Assembly (NCBI GenBank): GCA_016711405.1
Contig: JADJSZ010000004.1
Location: 62,001 to 126,000, forward strand
Reading direction: 5' to 3'
DNA length: 64,000 nt
Origin: Candidatus Hadersleviella danica
Lineage (GTDB): Bacteria > Chloroflexota > Anaerolineae > Promineifilales > Promineifilaceae
Part shown: piece after piece, positions 59,297 through 64,000 of the stretch
How the letters are laid out: each line of letters opens with the position of its first letter
Position numbering within the stretch: position 1 is the first letter of the stretch
Translations under genes and position numbers: made by a program
The notes under the pieces: model-generated
Seen by the model: only the letters and a program-made list of their open reading frames with translations
The model's database searches: none
What the model was told of the DNA's origin: nothing

Positions 59297-59364
59297 AAAA
59301 AAGTGCTGAGTAGAAAGTGCTGAGTGCTGAGTATTGCTTACGGCTCATAGCTAAAAGCTAAAAG

Positions 59365-60138
59365 CTACATCACCGTGGCGATGAGTTGGCCGCCGTCTAC
59401 GGTGAAGATGCCACCCGTGGTGAAGCTGGAAGCGGCCGTGGCCAAGTATAAAGCCATGCCCGTCAACTCTTCGGGTTCGGCCATGCGCCCTTGGGGGATG
59501 AGCTTGGTAATGCCCGCATACAAGGCGGGATTATCCCACAACGCTTGGCTAAATTTGGTCTTGATAAAGCCCGGAGCAATCGCATTGACTTGAATGTTGT
59601 GTGGGGCCAGCTCGGCCGCCAACACTTGGGTCAGCATAATCACGGCCGCTTTGCTCACGCAATACACGCCCATGCCCGGTTGGGGGTGCAACCCCGCCAC
59701 CGAAGCGATGTTGATAATTTTGCCGCCCCCTCGCGCCTGCATCGAAGCGGCACACGCTTTGGCCACCCGAAAATACCCCTTCACATTCACATCAAAAATC
59801 TTGTCCCAATGGCTCTCCTCGGCCGTCATCACAGGGCCAAAGTGGGGGTTGGTGGCGGCGTTGTTCACCACAATATCCACCCCGCCAAACGCCTCCGTGG
59901 CACGGGCAACAAGTGCATTGACCGCCTCATCGCTCCCCGTGTGGGCGGCCACAGCAAGGGCACGGCCGCCAGCGGCCGTGATTTCGGCCGCCACCTCATC
60001 CAAATCCGCCTGCTTGCGGCTGGCCAGCACCACGCTCGCCCCCGCCCGCGCATACGCATGGGCAATCGCCTCGCCAATGCCACGGGATGCCCCCGTAATG
60101 ACGGCCACTTTACCTGTCAAATTAAATAGTTCGCTCAT
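59365..60138 (-). CDS. Short-chain dehydrogenase/reductase
   Basis: 257 residues. TGASRGIG at 15-22 binds the nucleotide, NNAA is at 92-95, and Ser146, Tyr159 and Lys163 (IASVAG, YCVSKAA) form the catalytic site. FIKTKFSQ and the C-terminal GGIFTVDGGQ are typical of the classical family. NADP preference is suggested by SRKQ after the second strand. The substrate cannot be told; neighbours give no pathway. Confidence 0.9.
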   Translation of the reverse strand: MSELFNLTGKVAVITGASRGIGEAIAHAYARAGASVVLASRKQADLDEVAAEITAAGGRALAVAAHTGSDEAVNALVARATEAFGGVDIVVNNAATNPHFGPVMTAEESHWDKIFDVNVKGYFRVAKACAASMQARGGGKIINIASVAGLHPQPGMGVYCVSKAAVIMLTQVLAAELAPHNIQVNAIAPGFIKTKFSQALWDNPALYAGITKLIPQGRMAEPEELTGMALYLATAASSFTTGGIFTVDGGQLIATVM

Positions 60139-60302
60139 GGGAATTCCTTGGGTAGTCTTTCAGTCGGTCAGTCTTTCAGTCGGTCAGCTTGTCAGCATTG
60201 TCAGCGCAATCCGCATTCCGCATCTCCACATTCCGGTCCAAAAACAGCCGAAACCGCTCAATCCACCCGCCCCGCTTGGTGGCAAAGGGCATGGCCGGGG
60301 CA

Positions 60303-61554
60303 TCATTCGGCCAGCCAAGGGCAATTCCAGGGTGACCCCCGCTCGCCCCGCCAGTTCAACATTGCCAACATACTCAGCTCACGGCCTTGGCATCCGTGCC
60401 ACAAAACCTTTCGCCCTTTTACAATGTTGCGCAAACTCAATCTCTTCCATGTTTTTGCGGATGGATTGCTGGGGTGGTGGAATCGTACATCTGGTGTGGC
60501 TTGAGCCTCAGCTGACCCGCGCCACGAGGGGCGTGGCCGGGCGGACGGGGGCATTCCTGTAGTGATGCCGCCCAGCAAGCCGCCGTGGCTGTTGGCACGA
60601 TAACCCGTGGTGCGAATGGGGTCGTTGTTTTCGCTTCCGCGCCGGGCAACCACGGCCGCGCCCGCCCCAATTTCGCACGCTTGCACAGCATGGAGGCCGC
60701 CCAACGCCCCCATCAGCCGCACCTTGAGGCTTTGGTAAAGCGGTTCGCCCACTAGCGGGGGAACGTTAATGGCCATTACTTCCACGGCCGCCCCAATCGA
60801 ATCGCCCGCGATGCGCGTTTGGCGGATGAGTTCGGCCGCCTCGGCCGCAAAGGCCACATCCACCGAGGGGATGACCGCCTCGGCCAAGGCGGTTTGCACG
60901 GCCGCAATTTGCCCAGAGTCGGCCGTGGGCGCTATCAAAATAGTCGCTCAAAGAACGGGTCGCTTGCAGTTCGCCCACCTGCACAATCGAGGAAAAAATG
61001 AGCGTGCCAAACGTCTCGCGCAGGAAAATGCGGGCGATGGAACCCCCTATCACATCGGAAATGGTGGCGCGGTAGCTGGAACGGCCGCCGCCGCGATAAT
61101 CCACGTACCCTTGGCTTTGGTGGAACTTGACCAAATCGGTGTGCCCCGGCCGTACTTCGCCTTCGGGGCCAGCAAATTGCTGGTAATGCTGGGATTTTTT
61201 GGCGGTGGAGAGCACAACGGCCGCGATTGGCTCGCCCGTCGTGTAGCCCATCTCATAGCTGGGCGATTCTTGCACAGGGCCATCGGGATGGGCGACTTGC
61301 AAGACAGGGCCAGCCAGCATTCCCTCGTGGTCGCTGTCATCAAACAAACCACTCAGAAACAGCACTTTGTCATCTTCGTGGCGCGGCGTGCCGTGCTTGT
61401 TGCCGCCCGGCCGTCGCCTATCCAAATAGAGTTGCACCTCGGCGCGGCTGATTTTCAGCCCCGCTGGGCAACCAAAGACAATGGTGGTGATGGCTGGGCC
61501 GTGGGATTCACCCGCCCCCGCTACGCCAAAGAGTGGACCGCCGAGAATTTCCAT
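60303..61554 (-). CDS. aroC: Chorismate synthase, frameshifted several times
   Basis: The intact first part reads GVAGAGESHGPAITTIVFGCPAGL, LDRRRPGGNKHGTPRHEDDKVLFLSGLF, ESPSYEMGYTTGEP and RPGHTDLVKFHQSQGYVDYRGGGRSSYRAT, all aroC signatures including the GESHG and RPGHxD motifs. After a shift near 60930 it continues VGEPLYQSLKVRLMGALGGLHAVQACEIGAGAAV and TGYRANSHGGLLGGITTGM. Beyond residue 330 the frames scatter and the true stop is unclear. It makes chorismate from EPSP using reduced FMN and is essential for aromatic amino acids. Confidence 0.87.
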
Positions 61555-61556
61555 AG

Positions 61557-61637
61557 TTAGTCGTTCAGTCTCTCAGTCTCTCAGTCGTTCAGTCAGTCTC
61601 AGTCGTTGGCTGAGACAGACTGACAGACTGACAGGCT
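61557..61637. repeat. Intergenic hairpin with tandem-repeat arms (CAGTCTCT / GACAGACTG type)
   Basis: Left arm CGTTCAGTCTCTCAGTCTCTC... (61562-61605) and right arm GGCTGAGACAGACTGACAG... (61608-61636) pair imperfectly. It lies between the aroC start and the stop of the lipoprotein gene. Confidence 0.6.
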
Positions 61638-61639
61638 TT

Positions 61640-62116
61640 CTACGTATCCGCTGGGTTAACTGGCGGAACTGTGCCTTCTTCATACCAGCCGAGTTGTTCG
61701 GCCGTGGCTTTGTCGGCCGTGTTGATTTGCACTTTGTAGTGGGTGCTGGTGGAATAGCCACACGCCTGCACTTGGGGAATATCCTCTTCGGCCGAGGCCA
61801 AAATTTCGATTTTGAGTGCTTCGAGTTCGGCTACGGCCTCGCTTAGGTTGGCATATTGGAGCGGTTCGCACTGGATGCCTTGCGGCCGTATCAGCCACAC
61901 GGCCGATTCTAATGGAAGTGTCGGTTCAGGAATGGCGGTTGACATGGGCATTTCGGTCGGGGCGGGAATGGCTTCGGCCGTGGGAACGGCCGTGGGCAAC
62001 ACGATGGGTGCGGTGGTGGGTTCGGCCGTGGTGGGCTGGCAAGCGGCCAGCCACGCAAGGGCGGCCGTCAGCACCCACAGCAGTTGTCTTGGTCTAAGTA
62101 CCTTGTGAAAAATCAT
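61640..62116 (-). CDS. Hypothetical lipoprotein
   Basis: 158 residues. The signal helix LLWVLTAALAWLAAC ends in a lipobox Cys. A Pro/Thr-rich linker (PTTAEPTTAPIVLPTAVPTAEAIPAPTE) leads to a small domain (IQCEPLQYANLSEAVAELEALKIEILASAEEDIPQVQACGYSTSTHYKVQINTADKATAEQLGW) with two cysteines that could pair. Function unknown. Confidence 0.75.
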   Translation of the reverse strand: MIFHKVLRPRQLLWVLTAALAWLAACQPTTAEPTTAPIVLPTAVPTAEAIPAPTEMPMSTAIPEPTLPLESAVWLIRPQGIQCEPLQYANLSEAVAELEALKIEILASAEEDIPQVQACGYSTSTHYKVQINTADKATAEQLGWYEEGTVPPVNPADT

Positions 62117-62326
62117 GACCTCTTATCCTTAGCGGGCTATGCTACTGGTTAACCCGTGGCACATTTTACCCCGTTGTGGGTGAACATGGTAGAATCCCAG
62201 AGGTGGAGGGGGGCTGAGAAAGTAAAAAATAAAAAGTTAAAAGTAAAAAGTGGGGTCAGTAGGGTTGTAATCAGTTAGCCAGCCAAGAGCTGATAACACA
62301 CCGCTGACCCCTCAAAGGAGAACAAG

Positions 62327-63673
62327 ATGAAACGTTGGTTTTTATTAACGGCCGTAATCATGATGCTGTGGCTTGTCGCCTGTGGCGCACCCTCTAACCC
62401 CATTGACCCAGCCGCCACCGCCGACCCCGAAACGGCCGAACAAGCCATCACCACCGAAACCGAGGTGGAGGGTGAGGCAGGAGCCGTCGAAGTAGAAGGA
62501 AACGAGACAGAGAGCGCAACTACCAATGAACCAGCGGCCGTGGTTAACACCACAGGGGCGCAGAGCAACCTCACCCCGCTGGCCAGCCCAGCGGCCGATA
62601 TTCCCACGGCCGCCCAAGTTCGCACAGGCGATTGGATTAAAGGCGCGGAAGACCCCATCTTAACCGTTGTCGAGTATGCCGACTTCCAATGCCCAGCTTG
62701 CTCGGCCGTTAGCCCCATGCTCAAGCAACTGGTCGAGACTTACCCCGACGAAGTGCAAGTGATTTATCGCCACTTCCCGCTGGTCAACATCCACGACAAA
62801 GCGCATTTGGCCGCCCAAGCGGCCGAGGCGGCAGGGGCACAGGGACAATTTTGGCCCTTCCACGATGCCATCTTCGCCAATTTCAACGAATTTAGCGCCC
62901 TTGACCCCAGCGAAGCCACCGAATTCTTCGTGCGCCTCGCCCAAGACACGGGGCTAGACGGGGAGCAATTGCGAGCCGATCTCGAGAATGGCACGTATGA
63001 ACCCTATGTCGAATCGGTTTACCAAGAAGCTGTGGGGTTGGGTTTGCCCGGCACCCCATCGCTCATTGTCAATGGCGAATTGATTCAGGGCGGCACACCA
63101 CCCTATGAAGCATGGGTGGAATACCTGACCCTGTTGCGCGAAACGGCCAGCCTCGAGGAAATGCAATACGATGCGCCCCCTGAAATGACCATTGATGAGA
63201 GCAAGCAATACTTTGCCACTGTCACACTGGAAAGCGGGGATTCATTTGTCATCGAGTTATATCCCCAATCGGCTCCCCTCACAGTGAATAGCTTTGTCTT
63301 TTTGGCGGCCGAAGGCTGGTTTGATGGCGTGACATTCCACCGCGTTCTGCCCGGCTTTGTCGCCCAAACAGGCGACCCAACGGGTACGGGCATGGGCGGC
63401 CCCGGCTACGCCATCCCCAACGAAGTGGACCCCGCCCTGACCCATGCCGATACAGGCATTGTGGCGATGGCCAACTCGGGGCCAGACACGAATGGCAGTC
63501 AATGGTACATCACCCTTGGCGATGCCTCCTTTTTAGATGGCGGCTATACGATTTTCGGCCGTGTCATTGAAGGCATGGAAACTGTCCAAAGCATCACCCC
63601 CCGCGACCCATCCACTAACCCCAACGCCCCCGCTGGTGATAAAATCGTCAGCATTGTTGTTGAAGAACGGTAG
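62327..63673 (+). CDS. Lipoprotein with DsbA-like thioredoxin domain fused to cyclophilin
   Basis: 448 residues, unbroken, with an AAAGGAG site upstream. Lipobox LVAC puts Cys19 at the N-terminus. A Glu/Thr-rich linker runs to about 105. The DsbA-like domain has YADFQCPACSAV with CPAC at 122-125 and the cis-Pro loop LGLPGTPSLIVNG. From about 290 a cyclophilin peptidyl-prolyl isomerase follows (TVNSFVFLAAEGWFDGVTFHRVLPGFVAQTGDPTGTGMGGPGY, GSQWYITLGDASFLDGGYTIFGRVIEGMETV). One envelope protein thus offers both disulfide and proline isomerase activity for folding. Confidence 0.92.
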   Translation: MKRWFLLTAVIMMLWLVACGAPSNPIDPAATADPETAEQAITTETEVEGEAGAVEVEGNETESATTNEPAAVVNTTGAQSNLTPLASPAADIPTAAQVRTGDWIKGAEDPILTVVEYADFQCPACSAVSPMLKQLVETYPDEVQVIYRHFPLVNIHDKAHLAAQAAEAAGAQGQFWPFHDAIFANFNEFSALDPSEATEFFVRLAQDTGLDGEQLRADLENGTYEPYVESVYQEAVGLGLPGTPSLIVNGELIQGGTPPYEAWVEYLTLLRETASLEEMQYDAPPEMTIDESKQYFATVTLESGDSFVIELYPQSAPLTVNSFVFLAAEGWFDGVTFHRVLPGFVAQTGDPTGTGMGGPGYAIPNEVDPALTHADTGIVAMANSGPDTNGSQWYITLGDASFLDGGYTIFGRVIEGMETVQSITPRDPSTNPNAPAGDKIVSIVVEER

Positions 63674-63767
63674 GTTATGGGTTATTGGTTACTGGTTATT
63701 CGTTATTGAATGGTCTACCAACCCCACTAACGAGTAACCAATAACCAATAACGAGTAACGAGTAACG
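63673..63767. repeat. Intergenic hairpin with tandem-repeat arms (GTTATTGGTTACTG / AACCAATAACGAG type)
   Basis: Left arm GGTTATGGGTTATTGGTTACTGG... (63674-63709) and right arm CGAGTAACCAATAACCAATAACG... (63731-63767). The loop has GGTCTACCAA. It lies between the isomerase gene and the next lipoprotein. Confidence 0.65.
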
Positions 63768-63771
63768 CCCC

Positions 63772-64000
63772 ATGTCCCACTTTCGCTCACTCTTCTTTTT
63801 TTGTGCCGTTTTGCTCCTGCCGTTGCTGGCTTGCGGCCCCATTCCAGAGTGGGACGGGGCGATTAGTTTGGGTGGCGAGCCAACCCCAGAGCCAACGTCC
63901 ACCCCACAAGGGGATACGATTCACTTCCAAACACTCACTTATCGGGTGAGTTTGCTGGAGGGGGAGACGATACCGGGCACGACGATGACTTACATCGGCC
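63772..64000 (+). CDS. Lipoprotein N-terminus (partial)
   Basis: Starts MSHFRSLFFFCAVLLLPLLACGPIPEW, a signal sequence with lipobox LLAC, followed by a Pro/Thr linker (GEPTPEPTSTPQG) and the start of a beta-rich domain (DTIHFQTLTYRVSLLEGETIPGTTMTYIG). The gene runs out of the window. Confidence 0.7.
   Translation, partial: MSHFRSLFFFCAVLLLPLLACGPIPEWDGAISLGGEPTPEPTSTPQGDTIHFQTLTYRVSLLEGETIPGTTMTYIG

Overview
The window looks like part of a Chloroflexota (Anaerolineae-like) chromosome. This is inferred from the rpmH-rnpA-yidD-yidC-khpB cluster, phenylacetyl-CoA epoxidase genes, Thr/Pro-rich lipoprotein linkers, secreted proteins ending in LPLV-type tails, a LuxR-Kelch protein, and SOS boxes of the GAAC-N4-GTTC type. 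Native genes carry the palindrome CGGCCG (often ACGGCCGT) several times per kb. The AT-rich accessory blocks almost lack it.

Layout. 0-4.2 kb: ribosome/membrane-insertion cluster on the minus strand. 4.4-5.5 kb: an effector-associated-domain plus FGE-sulfatase pair, probably one gene. 5.6-10.9 kb: phenylacetate degradation (paaD, paaC, a methyltransferase, paaB, paaA, thiolase). 11-13.2 kb: an AhpD-like protein, MeaB and a B12-binding mutase subunit. 13.4-17.4 kb: duplicated lipoproteins and duplicated small membrane proteins. 17.7-19.7 kb: ABC-F ATPase. 19.8-22.5 kb: a low-GC two-gene unit (HEPN-like protein, then AAA ATPase with a TOPRIM/DUF4435-like tail), the best candidate defence system here. 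22.6-29.0 kb: duplicated gene remnants, a YCF48-like propeller protein and three insertion sequences (IS5, IS1595, IS4), with a gene remnant between two of them. 29-36 kb: a CPT-like kinase, small membrane proteins, an AEC transporter, holA, a three-tRNA operon and secreted proteins. 36-41 kb: gamma-glutamyltransferase, lexA with its SOS box, a helix-hairpin-helix protein, and an FtsK-like ATPase behind a second SOS box. 41-46.4 kb: dehydrogenase, M20 peptidase, dnaB, DUF151 nuclease. 46.6-53.6 kb: permease-propeller fusion, a 1200-residue kinase-ATPase, GNAT, DUF3105. 53.6-64 kb: a MITE-like element, aldo/keto reductase, a suspect low-complexity junction, an amino-acid ABC permease, LuxR-TM-Kelch regulator, SDR, aroC, and a DsbA-cyclophilin lipoprotein.

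Two properties affect every entry. First, more than twenty genes are broken by one- or two-base shifts, usually at homopolymers, including essential genes (dnaB, rpmH, aroC). I read most of these as sequence errors, and spans of such genes run from inferred start to inferred stop. Second, most intergenic gaps hold a long hairpin whose two arms are built of short degenerate tandem repeats. The repeat word differs from gap to gap, and the arms often supply the stop codons of the flanking genes.
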